From Lycorma delicatula (taxonomy: Eukaryota > Arthropoda > Insecta > Hemiptera > Fulgoridae), in the NCBI RefSeq assembly GCF_047948215.1, contig NC_134465.1:45060446-45124445 (forward strand): a DNA stretch of 64,000 nucleotides. The letters are read 5' to 3'. This document shows, piece after piece, positions 42,548 through 53,070 of this stretch (its first letter is position 1; each line of letters starts with the position of its first letter). The position numbers were made by a program, and so were the translations under genes. The notes under the pieces are model-generated. The model saw nothing but the letters and a program-made list of their open reading frames with translations. It made no database searches and was not told the origin of the DNA.

Positions 42548-43390
42548 AAAAATGTCCTCCTCAAAAATCTTCTTTACCTCCTCTTCCTCAAACTTCTCTA
42601 AATTCCACCGATTCATCTGCCATCTTTTCTTCAGGTTTTTAAACCCCCAATCTACATTTCATTATCACCAAATTATGATCGCTATCAATGTCTGCTCTAG
42701 GGTAAGTTTTGCAGTCAACGAGTTGATTTTTAAATCTTTGCTTAACCATGATATAATCTATCTGATACCTTGCAGTATCGCCTGGCTTTTCCAAGTGTAT
42801 ATTCTTCTATTATGATTTTTAAATTGGGTGTTGGGAATTACTAAATTATACTTCGTGCAAAACTCTATAAGTCGGTTCCCTCTTTCATTCCTTTTGCCCA
42901 GCCCGTATTCACCCACTATATTTCCTTCCTTGCCTTTTCCAATGCTTGCATTCCAATCTCCAACTATTATTAAATTTTCATCTCCTTTCACGTGTTTAAT
43001 TGCTTCATCAATCTCTTCGTATACACACTCTACCTCATCATCATCATGGGCGCTTGTAGGCATATAGACGTTAATAATCGTTGTCGGTTTAGGTTTTGAT
43101 TTTATCCTTATTACAATGATTTTATCGCTATGCGTCTTGAAATACTCCACTCTCGTCCCTATCTTCTTGTTCATCACGAAACCTACTCCTGCCTGCCCAT
43201 TGTTTGACGCTGAGTTAATTACTCTAAAATCACCTGACCAGAAGTCGCCTTCCTCTTCCCACCGAACTTCACTAATTCCTACTATATCCACATTTACCCT
43301 ATCCATTTCCCTTTTTAAATTTTCTACCCTACTAACCTTTTATTTTATATCTACCTGCAGTTATAACATGGGGCTTCTCACTAGTCTATC
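42548..43390 (-). pseudogene. LINE-A AP-type endonuclease domain (N-terminal part of the same copy)
   Basis: A 182-codon open frame (43,306-42,758) encodes an exonuclease-endonuclease-phosphatase fold as in RTE-type LINEs and their 'craniofacial development protein 2-like' database relatives: VDIVGISEVRWEEEGDF (conserved Glu of the NVISE-like motif), AGVGFVMNKKIGTR, TTIINVYMPTSAHDDDE, ENLIIVGDWNASIGKGKEGN (catalytic GDxNA) and RRIYTWKS. From 42,758 down to about 42,548 the frame breaks but continues as linker. It is the only endonuclease domain seen among the LINE-A copies in the window. The 5' end at about 43,390 abuts a SINE-1 tail. Confidence 0.87.
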
Positions 43391-43427
43391 ATAAATACTG
43401 TCGTTTTTATAATCTGGTGTTCTGGCG

Positions 43428-43551
43428 CTCTCTTTTTCTGTTTAGCCTCCGGAACCACTGTAAAGAATTATTTCAGAGCATGATATGTATGATTGTAAAT
43501 AAAGTGTTGCCTTGTACAGTCTCAGGTCGACCATTCCTGAGATGTGTGGTC
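43428..43551 (-). repeat. SINE-1 tail, minus strand
   Basis: Reverse complement of the SINE-1 tail (TTTAGCCTCCGGAACCACTG to GGTCGACCATTCCTGAGATG). No head or body. It directly precedes the LINE-A endonuclease start. Confidence 0.8.
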
Positions 43552-44410
43552 TGTATCACACATTTCTGTCTCAAGCCTTCTCCTTCGCCCCTTGTGTTTT
43601 CTGATCTTCACTTCCTCTGTTAACTTCACTTTCTTCTTTCTAATCTCCTTTCTTCTACTGACCCGTCCGATACAATTAACAAGATTTTACTTCCTCAAAT
43701 AACATTTGCTAACTGGTTCCTATCTTTGTAAAAATTCCATCTCTTGTAAACCTTGTTTCAACGGTAAATAAAAAGAATTTGAAATGTAGGTCATTTAAAT
43801 AATTTATCTTCACTATTGGAAAAGGCAACACTTGCCGGAAAGTCTCTTAGTGTAAGACTCTGAATTGTTTGAAAATGATAATGATAAAAGTTTTAGAAAT
43901 ACTTTGTGTAACTGTTAAATCTCTCTCTGTTCTTTCTAGGTTCCTTTTTTACCGCTTCTAATATTATTTTTTCCACATCGATTGCAGTCATAGTAACAGG
44001 TCTTCAAACCTTTTCATAAAATTTCAAAATTCCACATTCTCTAAGATTTATGAATTGTAGCAAAGACTTTCCTATCATGATCATTTCTGTCGGGAAGTAC
44101 CTTAGCGCATAGCCATTCAATTTCACGAAATTTTATTTCGGCCAAACAATAACTAAAATGTGAATCGGCGAGTTTTTCATTAGTATCATAGTATATTTCT
44201 AATATCCAACTATAATCTTACAGCGTAGCTTCAAACAAAATAAAAAATAGATTTATTTTTCTTATTCTTATTTATTATTCTTATTAGCTTACAAGAGGTC
44301 ATAAAAATAGGAATAAAGTACTAGAAAATGTATTTTGAACTTTAAGTTGTTTATTTGTATTTATACAAATGAGATGTCATTTTGTTTATGAATACAGGAC
44401 TAATATGTTT
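43552..44410. other. Intronic sequence, nothing recognised
   Basis: AT-rich. 43,560-43,750 is T/C-rich on the plus strand but I find no LINE motif in it. Confidence 0.4.
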
Positions 44411-44411
44411 T

Positions 44412-45110
44412 TTCTTCCTTGTACATCGTAAAGGAATTATTATGATCGCGTAAAATTTTGGTTTTCAGATTTCAACGGAAATTTTGACCATCCCTGAATC
44501 CATTTTACTAGTTTCGGCGTGACGTCTGTACGTACGTATATGTATGTCGCATAACTCAAAAACGATCAGCCGTACGATGTTGAAATTTTAGATTTAGGAC
44601 TGTTGTAAAATCTAGTTATTCACCTCCCCTTTTGATTGCAATCGATTGGAAAAAAACTGTCCAAAAAAGCCCAGAATCGTAAATTTTGGATTTTGGACTT
44701 TTTCTTAACTGCTGAGGGCTGCAGTTAAGAAAGCAGCTTTTCAACGATGTATCATAAATTGTATTTATTTTCATTGGTTCCAGAGTATAGTAAATAAAAT
44801 TTTAATTAATGAAATATGTGGATCTTAAAAGTGGAAAACACGTCGGTTCAAATCAGACTTCATCATATTAAAAAAAAATTTTTTATTTTGTAATTTAAAT
44901 GTATTGCTTTAATATTTTTAATATTAACCTCTGATTGTTAAAAAAGTTTTACAATAAATAATAAATCAATAATAACAATAAAAAAAAGAAAAAAATATCA
45001 GAATTTATTAATGAAATAAAAGTTTTTTATTTTTCATTAAAAAAATTGTGTATATGTAATTTAATAGCCTGCAAGGAATTTATGTGGTGTCCACATCAGA
45101 TCTTTTTTTA
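44412..45110 (-). repeat. Unclassified repeat D, copy 5, full length
   Basis: Inverted D: CTTCCTTGTACATCGTAAAG, GGTTTTCAGATTTCAACGG, GACCATCCCTGAATCC, TTCAACGATGTATCATAAAT and the other end GTGGTGTCCACATCAGATC. About 700 bp. It abuts mariner element IV, with TIR TACGAGG starting 27 bp later. Confidence 0.7.
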
Positions 45111-45137
45111 TTAAATTAAAACTTAAAAAATAATATA

Positions 45138-46424
45138 CGAGGTGTCTGAGAAAAGTAACTGACTTTTTACTTACCAAAGTTTTTATTTTTTTCAAACAAC
45201 AATATTATCCCCTTCAAAGTTACCTTGGGCAGCTATACACCGGCGGAGTCGTTGTTCCCACTCCTGGTAGCAGCGCTGGAAGGCTTCAACTGGTAGGGCT
45301 TTTAACTGGTCGGTCACAGTCTTTTGAATGTTCTCCAGAGTTCCAAAATGATGTCCTTTTAAGACACGTTTCAATTTCGGGAAAAGGAGAAAGTCACAAA
45401 GACTCAAATCAGGTGAATATGGGGGGGGGGGGGTTGAGGAACCGTTTGAGGTAAAAAATTCCGTGATGTAAATAGCTGTGACACGGGGCATTGTCATGAT
45501 GAAGCATCTACTTGTCTGCAATGTCTGGTCTCACGCGAATCACTCTTTTCTTGAGCCTTTCAAGGACACCTTTGAAAACACTTGGTTGACAGTTTGTCCT
45601 GTAGGAACAAATTCTTTATGCACGATACCCCTACTGTCAAAAAAGCAAATCAGCACGGTTTTGATCTTTGATTTGCTCATTCGACATTTTTTCGGTCGAG
45701 GAGATGACGGAGTGTGCCACTCTTCGCTTTGCCGCTTTGTTTCAGGATCGTACTCAAATATCCAGGATTCATCACCTGTGATCACCCGATCGAAGAATTC
45801 TTGGTCGTTGTCAATCCTCTCAAGAAGATCAACGCACACGTTTCTTCGATTGTTCTTCTGTTCCGTTGTGAGGTTTTTCGGCACCAATTTCGCATGTCCA
45901 AATCGTCTGTCAAAATTTGATGTACGGTGAAAACGTTTAAATTTAACCGTTCATTCATCATCCTTATTGTTAAACGACGGTCTGATCTCACAAGAACCCT
46001 CACACGCTCAACGTTTTCGTCAGATTTTGAAGTTGAAGATCTCCCTGAGTGAGGTTGATCTTCAACGTGTTCTCGGCCTTGAAAATGATTTGTGCCGGCG
46101 GAAAACTTGTGCTCTTGAGAAGCAATGTTCCCCATAGGCCTGTTTCAACTTTTCAAAAGTCACACTCGCGGATTCCCCAAGTTTAACACAAAACTTGATT
46201 GCACAACGTCGCTCTAAATTCCGATGCTCCATTTTCGTAACATACAACAAAAACACAACTTCACTGATGGCGCTGTCAAAAATAATGTGTTGGCTGAACG
46301 AAGTTGAAACTCGTACTGAGCATGTGGAAGGTATAAACAAACCGGTCTACCACAGATCGGTAGACACAGCGTTGCCAGATCGCTCGCAGTGTTACCAATC
46401 TCATTACTTTTCTCACACACCTCG
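45138..46424 (-). mobile_element. Mariner element IV with TIRs and TA duplication
   Basis: A 1,287-bp element between TA dinucleotides (45,136-45,137 and 46,425-46,426). Left end CGAGGTGTCTGAGAAAAGTA, inverted right end CGAGGTGTGTGAGAAAAGTA: one mismatch in 20. Contains a broken mariner transposase and a long G-run at 45,421-45,433. Confidence 0.93.
45192..46232 (-). pseudogene. Mariner transposase pseudogene of element IV
   Basis: The ATG at 46,232 gives MEHRNLERRCAIKFCVKLGE, then the first helix-turn-helix (EKLKQAYGEHCFSRAQVFRR) and, after a frameshift near 46,100, GRSSTSKSDENVERVRVLVR and RRLTIRMMNERLNL. Then MVPKNLTTEQKNNRR and the first catalytic region VITGDESWIFEYDPETKRQS near 45,740-45,800. 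After another shift near 45,550 come decayed traces of the second region (ITMPRVTAIY-like frame) and YSPDLSLCDFLLFPKLKR near 45,360-45,420 (third Asp). The C-terminus QRLRRCIAAQGNFEGD ends at 45,192. The homopolymer G-run at 45,421 lies where PPPPYSPDL is read and may have expanded after insertion. Confidence 0.88.
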
Positions 46425-46714
46425 TATTTACGTTTAAAATATTTAAACGTTCACCATTTTAAAATTTATCAAGGAAAAATTTCCAAATTTATTCTTCTTG
46501 TGAAATATGCTTGTTTTAATATGTGTACAAAAAGAAAATATCTAAACCAATTCTCCATTTATTAATTTTTAGCAAAAAAAAAAAAATTAAAAATTGTAAA
46601 AACAGAAACAGTTGAGAGATAGGACATTTTTTATGTAAACATTCTTCTTTATTTAAAAATATTGAACGGTTAATTATAGACTGACAGCTTAATTACTGGC
46701 CAATCTGCTTACAA

Positions 46715-47580
46715 AATTTCCCACAAAGAAACGGGAAAACATTCGGGACTTGTTCTATGGTGAAAATAATGAAAACAATTCATATAAACATAGCTGTGGA
46801 AATGCTTTATTGTCCAGTTACGGCTAATAAAAAATTCCGTCTGGATTTCAGCTCTTATAAAAATAATCTCTACTGTAATTTTTGGGAACCAAATTAAGGA
46901 ATAATGTTGGTGGTTTCTCACGTAATTTGAGTAGGGAAATAAGATAAAATAGGTCCCAGAACTGTAACTCCAGTAATTTTTAAGATATCCGACGTAAAAC
47001 ACAAAATTCGGTGTCAAAAAACAAGTTCTTTTTAAGTTTGTAATACAATAGCTTTGTTATATGACTAATAAATGCGTAAGATTTACTGAAAAAACTTGTA
47101 GAAAAATTAATTCTGAGATAATTAATGTAAATACATCCGATAAAAAATAAACAAAAACTTTAGAAATCGGTTTTTTTAATTTTTCATAATGAATTTTGTA
47201 TTAAATCTTCCAAATTTATTAGTAATTTAACAAAGCTATTGTACTAAAAATCTTATAAAAACTTCTTTTTCGACACCGAATTTTGTTTTTTACTCGGATA
47301 TCTTAAAAACTACTGGAGTTACAGTTATGGGACCTATTTTATCCTATTTCCCAGTTCAAATTACGTAAGAAACCACCAACTTAGTTCTTAATTTGGGTCC
47401 CAAAAATCACAGTGGGGGTTTTTTTTATTAAAGAGCTAAAATCTGGGCGAAATCGTTTACTAATCTTAACTCGAAAATAAAGCGTTTCAGACTTATCTTT
47501 ATATGAACATTTTTCATTATTTTCATCAGAAGAACATGTCCCGTTTCTCTCCAAAGTTCTCCCGTTTCTTTGTGGGACAT
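46715..47580. repeat. Foldback of family F, about 860 bp, long arms
   Basis: The outer ends are inverted copies of CCCACAAAGAAACGGGA (about 46,718 and 47,559-47,576). The arms run about 400 bp each, with paired blocks such as CAGTTACGGCTAATAAAAAA, GATAAAATAGGTCCCAGAAC (inverse GGGACCTATTTTATCC) and GTAATACAATAGCTTTGTTA (inverse AACAAAGCTATTGTAC). Its ends differ from the CAGAGTGATTC ends of the 22.9 kb element, so it is a subfamily or has lost its true ends. Confidence 0.75.
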
Positions 47581-47956
47581 CTTTTATAAAACTTTTAATA
47601 CTATTTGGATGTGCCGTGTTAGTTATTTTCAGTAAGAGGTTAAGAATACCGTCCACCAAACAACCGCATTTTTTTACATAGTTCCCAACATATGGATTTG
47701 TCGTTACGTCATACGAAATGACAGTTTTATTTAGGATCCTCCAAAAATTATTTATATGCTTAAAACATTTCTGTTCTTCACATTAAAGAAAAAAAATCTT
47801 TAAAAATGTTCCAGTTATTATTGAAAAACTAGTTTTACCGTAATTTTATTAATTTTGCATAAGTGAATCCCATATAATTTTCTTTTAATACTGAAAAAAT
47901 AATGTTATATTTTTTTGAATTATTATAATTAATTTAAGTATAATGTAATTGATTAC

Positions 47957-48216
47957 CTCCTCCCATTCCACCTCCACGTTTTGGTGGTTTTTTAGTTGTA
48001 TTATTCGGGGTACGAATATCTCTGGTCTCTTTCGATATATCGTTTAATAATTCGACTATCGATGATCCGGTCGTTTCAGGTAATGGAATCGGTGACGGTA
48101 TCGGTGAACCGGGTGCTGGACTTCTTGATACCAGTTTCTTAGCTTCTTCCATAGCTTTTTGTAAATACTGTTGATTTTTAAACGATTCTCTGTTGTTACA
48201 ACGACCGATTTGTGAT
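47957..48216 (-). CDS. Trpgamma: TRPC-family channel (TRP-gamma-like), internal exon
   Basis: Acceptor TTTTACAG|ATCACAAATCGG at 48,216; donor GGAGGAG|GTAATC after 47,957; 260 nt. It completes a split Ser codon from the upstream exon (TC|A) and leaves one base (G|CT) for the next. Encodes SQIGRCNNRESFKNQQYLQK, then AMEEAKKLVSRSPAPGSPIP, a Pro/Ser-rich piece, and SSIVELLNDISKETRDIR before a basic, Gly-rich end (KKPPKRGGGMGGG). The SQIGRC...AIEEAK-like segment and following SxxxELLN-x-IS block are conserved in the proximal C-terminal tail of insect TRPL/TRP-gamma channels, as I recall them. If the donor is not used, translation reads seven more residues (GNQLHYT) to a stop at 47,934. Confidence 0.9.
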
Positions 48217-48317
48217 CTGTAAAAAATGAAAAGATTTGAAAATTAGTGGGAAATTCGTTTTTAAGTTTTAATTATTATCTTTTTACTTTTCCAGCTCTAT
48301 TGCTGTTGCAGCGGAAT

Positions 48318-48633
48318 AGTTATAAAGGGGAAACCCACCAGGTTGGTCTAGTGGTGAACGCGTCTTCCCAAATCAGGTGATTTGGAAGTCGAGAGTTCTA
48401 GCGTTCAAGTCCTAGTAAAGACAGTTATTTTTACACTGATTTAAATACTAGATCGTGGATACCGGTGTTCTTTGGTGGTTGGGTCTCAATTAACCACACA
48501 TCTCAGGTATGGTCGAACTGAGAATGTACAAGACTACACTTCATTTACACTCATACATATCATCCTCATTCATCCTCTGAAGTATTATCTAAACGGTAGT
48601 TACCGGAGGCTAAAAGAAAAAAGTTATAAAGGG
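48318..48633 (+). repeat. SINE-1 copy, full length, 12-bp target duplication, near a splice acceptor
   Basis: AGTTATAAAGGG at 48,318-48,329 is repeated at 48,622-48,633 around a complete SINE-1 (48,330-48,621: head GGTTGGTCTAGTGGTGAACG, B box TTCAAGTCCTAG, tail CCGGAGGCTAAAAGAAAA). It sits in the channel-gene intron, 114 bp upstream of the acceptor at 48,217 and antisense to the gene. Confidence 0.92.
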
Positions 48634-49450
48634 TAAAAAATATAGCTATCGATCAAAATTTTGGGTGCAGAGGTTTTTACAAATTTCGACGTTTCAAGAC
48701 ACCTAAGTCCAAAAAAACACAGAAATATAGAAATTTTATTATATAATTTACGTGTATTAGCCTGAATTTTTATTATTACTCTAGACTGATTCTATATAAA
48801 TTTTCCAAAGTTGGCTCTATACAGAGTGTATCACGATCATTTCATTTGACTGTATCATTTCATATTCTACAGCACTAACTGTAGCATTACCATTACACAC
48901 ACACAAAATTAATATATCAGTGTATTCCTCTGTTGTAAATAAGTACGGCATTACTTCAGTGGCAAACCGACAACGTTCATACTAAAATTTACAGAAAACC
49001 TTCACTAATGACAGCACAGTTCATAGTACCCGATATACTTAATGTTCCTTACATATTGTATTGCGTATTGTTGATCAGCTTCTTCTTTTTTTTTATTGCC
49101 AACTCTGAAATAATAATTTTTCAAATTATTTATTTTATTTTTATCATTAAAAAAAAAAAAAAATTAGTAATATTTATTTTACAATTATTGTATAATTTCC
49201 AGTCATTCTTTAAAAATTTTAACAACAATAAATCTTGTATTTATAAATTTTTCTCATCACTAAAAAGAATGTAGAAAAACTTAAGTACATTAAATAAGTA
49301 CTTTTCTGACAAACGTAGTAATGGACTGTTACTAAATTAGATTCAAATTTTTTTAACGTTTCCTTGTTTTATTTAGTTTATCTTAGACAGTTTTGTTCAG
49401 AATTAAATTTTCTACAAGTTTTATTTAAAACTTTTATGTGCATATTAGAA
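48634..49450. other. Intronic AT-rich sequence, nothing recognised
   Basis: A fragment near 48,685 (AGACACCTAAGTCCAAAAAA) may be a trace of repeat E. Otherwise featureless. Confidence 0.4.
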
Positions 49451-49454
49451 CAAT

Positions 49455-50447
49455 ACAACATATATAGAACAATTGCTAACATGTACAGGAACCAAACAGT
49501 AACAGTAACAATTGAAGAACATAAGAAAGAAGCCGTAATAAGAAAGGGAGTCTGAAAAGGATGTTCCCTGTCTCCGTTACTTTTTAATCTTTACATGGAA
49601 CTAGCAGTTAATGATGTTAAAGAACAATTTAGATTCGGAGTAACAATACAAGGTGAAAAGATAAAGATGCTACAATTTGCTGATGATATAGTAATTCTAG
49701 CCGAGAGTAAAAAGGATTTAGAAGAAACAATGAACGGCATAGATGAAGTCCTACGCCAGAACTATCGCATGAAAATAAACAAGAACAAAACAAAAGTTAT
49801 GAAATGTAGTAGAAATAACAAAGATGGACCACTGAATGTGAAAATAGGAGGAGAAAAGATTATGCAGGTAGAAGAATTTTGTTATTTGGGAAGTAGAATT
49901 ACTAAAGATGGACGAAGCAGGAGCGATATAAAATGCCGAATAGCACAAGCTAATCGAGCCTTCAGTAAGGAATATAATTTGTTTACATCAAAAATTAATT
50001 TAAATGCCAGGAAAAGATTTTTGAAAGTGTATGTTTGGAGTGTCGCTTTATATGGAAGTGAAACTTGGACAATCGGAGTATCTGAGAAGAAAAGATTAGA
50101 AGCTTTTGAAATGCGGTGCTATAGGAGAATGTTAAAAATCAGATGGGTGGATAAAGTGACAATTGAAGAGGCAAATAGATGAAGAAAGAAGCATTTGGAA
50201 AAATATAGTTAAAAGAAGAGACAGACTTATAGGCCACATACTAAGGCATCCTGGAATAGTCGCTTTAATATTGGAAGGCCAGGTAGAAGGGAAAAAATGT
50301 GTAGGCAGGCCACGTTTGGAATATGTAAAACAAATTGTTAGGGATGTAGGATATAGAGGGTATACTGAAATGAAACGACTAGCACTAGATAGGGAATCGT
50401 GGAGAGCTGCATCAAACCAGTCAAATGTCTGAAGACAACAAAAAAAA
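49455..50447 (+). mobile_element. LINE-A copy, plus strand, 5' truncated
   Basis: The only long LINE-A copy on the plus strand, thus antisense to the channel gene. Begins at TIANMYRNQTVTVTIEEHKK, then RKGV followed by a TGA, then GCSLSPLLFN and an open 195-codon piece (49,595-50,182) with QFADDIVILAESKKDLEETM (motif C), YLGSRITKDGRSRSDIKC, GSETWTIGVSEKKRLEAFEM and RRMLKIRWVDKVT. A small deletion near 50,165 shifts the frame to RQIDEERSIWKNIVKRRDRL ... SWRAASNQSNV (to 50,432). Ends GAAGACAACAAAAAAAAA. Two lesions only, so relatively young. Confidence 0.92.
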
Positions 50448-50459
50448 ATGAATGTGCTT

Positions 50460-50650
50460 ATTATTCATTTAACAAAGTTTTCGTATGTCAAACATAAAAA
50501 CCAGGGTTTTTCAACCCTAATGCATGTATTTTCACTGTAGATTTCTCAAAAACTACTGAAGATACTTGCGGTTCTGGGATCTATTTTATTCTATTTTTCT
50601 GGTCAAAAATTATAAGAAATCACTTATTCTTTGTGCCTCCTAATTAATGA
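50460..50650 (+). repeat. Foldback family F, partial arm
   Basis: Reads TTCATTTAACAAAGTTTTCG, ATGTCAAACATAAAAACCAG and TCTGGGATCTATTTTATTC, in the same order as the arm at 40.3 kb. It directly follows the LINE-A 3' end. Confidence 0.6.
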
Positions 50651-51331
50651 TTACAATGCACACATTAGAAAAATAAGAATATAAAATAATTTCCATTAAC
50701 GCATCCTGAATTGTGAATTACTTGCAATTATTTTTTTAATACTTGGTACTTCAATGTGTTTGTTTTTAGAAAATTATGAACTTTAATGACACCTTTTTTT
50801 TGTATGAAAAGGTCAACTAAGGATCTTACAAATATCGCTTCTTTCTAGCTTCTTTTTTCTTCTTCTTTTCGTTCCTAATTTTTCCTGTATGGCTTCGTTT
50901 CTGTTCATCTGTCTATTTACTTCCTACCCTTCTTTTTCCTGTATCAAAAACTTTTATATTGTAACTAATTCTTCAGAAGTTATGTCTATCATAACAGATT
51001 TCGTCTTTAAAGCCTGGGATTCAATTATCTTTTTCCATAGGTCTTCTTGATTGTGGTAGATTTTGACGTTTTAAATTTTAATCACATCTATTTTTTATTT
51101 ATAATTTGATCAAGGTTTTTTTTAACTGTTTCCGTTGATCCATAAAGGCAAACGCTAGATCAATTCCTTTTTTTTATCAGAAGAGTAGCATATTTATCTA
51201 TTCTTAACATGATCCATATAATTTATTAGTATATACTAACCAGAACAAAAAGATTCTTTATTTTTAACGCCAATCATCTGAGTCATTTGACACAAAAAAA
51301 AAACTAATTATTTAGTAGCATAAATACTTAC
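50651..51331. other. Intronic sequence; possible LINE C-terminal trace
   Basis: On the minus strand 50,960-51,060 reads HNQEDLWKKIIESQ and MIDITSEELVT in one frame, with a basic, Lys/Arg-rich continuation to 50,860. This could be the end of a LINE-B-like ORF but lacks a decisive motif. The rest is AT-rich. Confidence 0.3.
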
Positions 51332-51548
51332 GATCGGCAAATACCCTCAACAACTTGTCCCCATTTATGATTGGATGATTCAAGAACAGCCAATTTTGCA
51401 ATCCTTCGGAATTTATCTAATGGATCTTCATTTTCAGGTGGCGGATCTCTTAAAAGTGATTCCATTTCTTCTTCGGGTGCAACAGGTGCTAAATGGAAAT
51501 CTTTCATTAACCTTCTTTCCCATATTTTATTTTTCTTACCAAGAACCA
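51332..51548 (-). CDS. Trpgamma: TRPC-family channel (TRP-gamma-like), internal exon
   Basis: Acceptor TTTGTTACAG|TGGTTCTTGG at 51,548; donor CGATC|GTAAGT after 51,332; 217 nt. It completes a Leu codon (T|TG) and ends two bases into a Ser codon. Encodes VLGKKNKIWERRLMKDFHLA, PVAPEEEMESLLRDPPPENE, then DPLDKFRRIAKLAVLES and SNHKWGQVVEGICR. The 'x-x-WERRLMK-x-F-x-(V/L)APV' block after the coiled-coil region, and the later 'KW' segment leading into SQIGRC, are in the order expected for insect TRP-gamma/TRPL tails. Cytoplasmic, no membrane segment. Upstream intron 4.9 kb, downstream intron 3.1 kb. Confidence 0.92.
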
Positions 51549-52495
51549 CTGTAACAAAGAAAATGGAATAAAGGTAAAAAAAATAAATATAATTTATTTA
51601 ATATTATTAATAAACTAGCATCTTCTGTCGCAGCTTTGCCCTCACTGGCAAAGTTTGTTGAAAATTTCCAGCAAAGGTGAAAACTTGTGCCTTCCACCAA
51701 CTTATCACATAACTATAACAGAGATAAGTATGGTCAGTCGCTTCAAGATGAGCTTGATGAATCATGGTGTATTTATCCTTTACAGTAATTTTTGTATCTT
51801 GGAAAATTTTATTAAAAGGACCATTTATAGAACAAACTGACCCTTGTTACGTGGTACTTTTAACGGCAATTTAAAAATTGAATGAACAGTCAAACGATTT
51901 TTTACTGAGCTTTTGATGGGGTGTTAACCCCACCAAAAAGACTGTGGAACTGTCCATTGAAAATATTTTAAATGCTTTAAAAAAAAAAACATTAATTGAA
52001 CTATACTTATCTGGTTAGAATTTCGTTGTTATAGGTAATTGCAGTATATTACATTTACATTCAAAAGGATATGTATATATATATATGTATATATTGTATT
52101 ATATATATAATATATTCATTGTATTACATAATATAATATTTAAAAATGTATTCAGATATACTTTTTTCTACAGGTACGTTGAATTTATTACGTGACACTT
52201 AATGAATTGGAAGTCTGTATTATAATGAAAATCTATTTTTTTAATTTTTTTATTAACCTTTAAGATTTTCCCTGTTTGTTTACTCCAGAATTTATTGCTG
52301 TTAGAGTAGATTAATTTGTATATTCTTGGAGCACAGTGTTCAAAGTATTCTAACCTGGTAATAAACCTATTTATTATGTTTGTGTAAAAAGTAATAATTT
52401 TATGCAAGTTCAACTGTTTATATTAACAAACAACTAAATCTTCATATATTTAATTATTTATATTTTTTCCAAATTGGAATATAAAAGGATATTAC

Positions 52496-52498
<3 letters not shown>
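51549..52498. other. Intronic sequence, no gene recognised
   Basis: 51,615-51,700 is GC-richer (CTAGCATCTTCTGTCGCAGC). On the minus strand this ends in GCTAGT and could be a Helitron 3' end, but I see no clear stem. The rest is AT-rich. Confidence 0.35.

Positions 52499-52538
<40 letters not shown>
52499..52538. repeat. (TA)n microsatellite, about 20 units
   Basis: Uninterrupted TA dinucleotide run, the longest in the window, in the 4.9-kb channel-gene intron. Likely length-polymorphic. Confidence 0.95.
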
Positions 52539-52539
<1 letters not shown>

Positions 52540-53069
52540 TCAGTGAACATTTTAAAATTAATATAAGGGTTATATACCATATAAGACTAAAATAAAATGA
52601 ATACTGATTAGAAGAAATTATTCATTGATAATGTGTTTATAAATAACCAAGGTAAGTTTAAAGGTTATTTCATGTTTCTACAGCCTATGACTGACATAGG
52701 CTTCTCCTCTAATGATGTTACATCGTAATGGAAATAGCTCGCTTTTTAATACTAATATATTGTTTAATTTAATTAATAAATTATATCTTTATAATTTGTT
52801 TTTTTTGTGCTTTGACCTAAAAGTAAATAAAAAAAGAAATATTTTGGCAAAATTAAATTTCCTTCTCATCGTTATAATTATCGTAACTCTAAAATTTATA
52901 ATATTGCTGTTAGTCATTTGTCAGCTTTATTCCTTTTTATTCTATGTTAATCATTTAATCTTAAAATATTTACTATTTCTTTCATTTTATGTATTATATT
53001 TTTCTTTGGTTAGACAGTTTTTTTACACTTAACATATCCTTATATCACTAAATTACCTAAAACTGAATA
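52540..53069. other. AT-rich intronic sequence, nothing recognised
   Basis: The 106-codon frame at 52,712 is rich in Leu/Phe/Ile/Tyr, as AT-rich noncoding DNA often translates. No motif. Confidence 0.5.
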
Positions 53070-53070
53070 C

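Noticed and set aside
51615..51700. Possible third Helitron 3' end (minus-strand GCTAGT)
   Set aside because: No convincing hairpin before CTAG and no 5' end found nearby.
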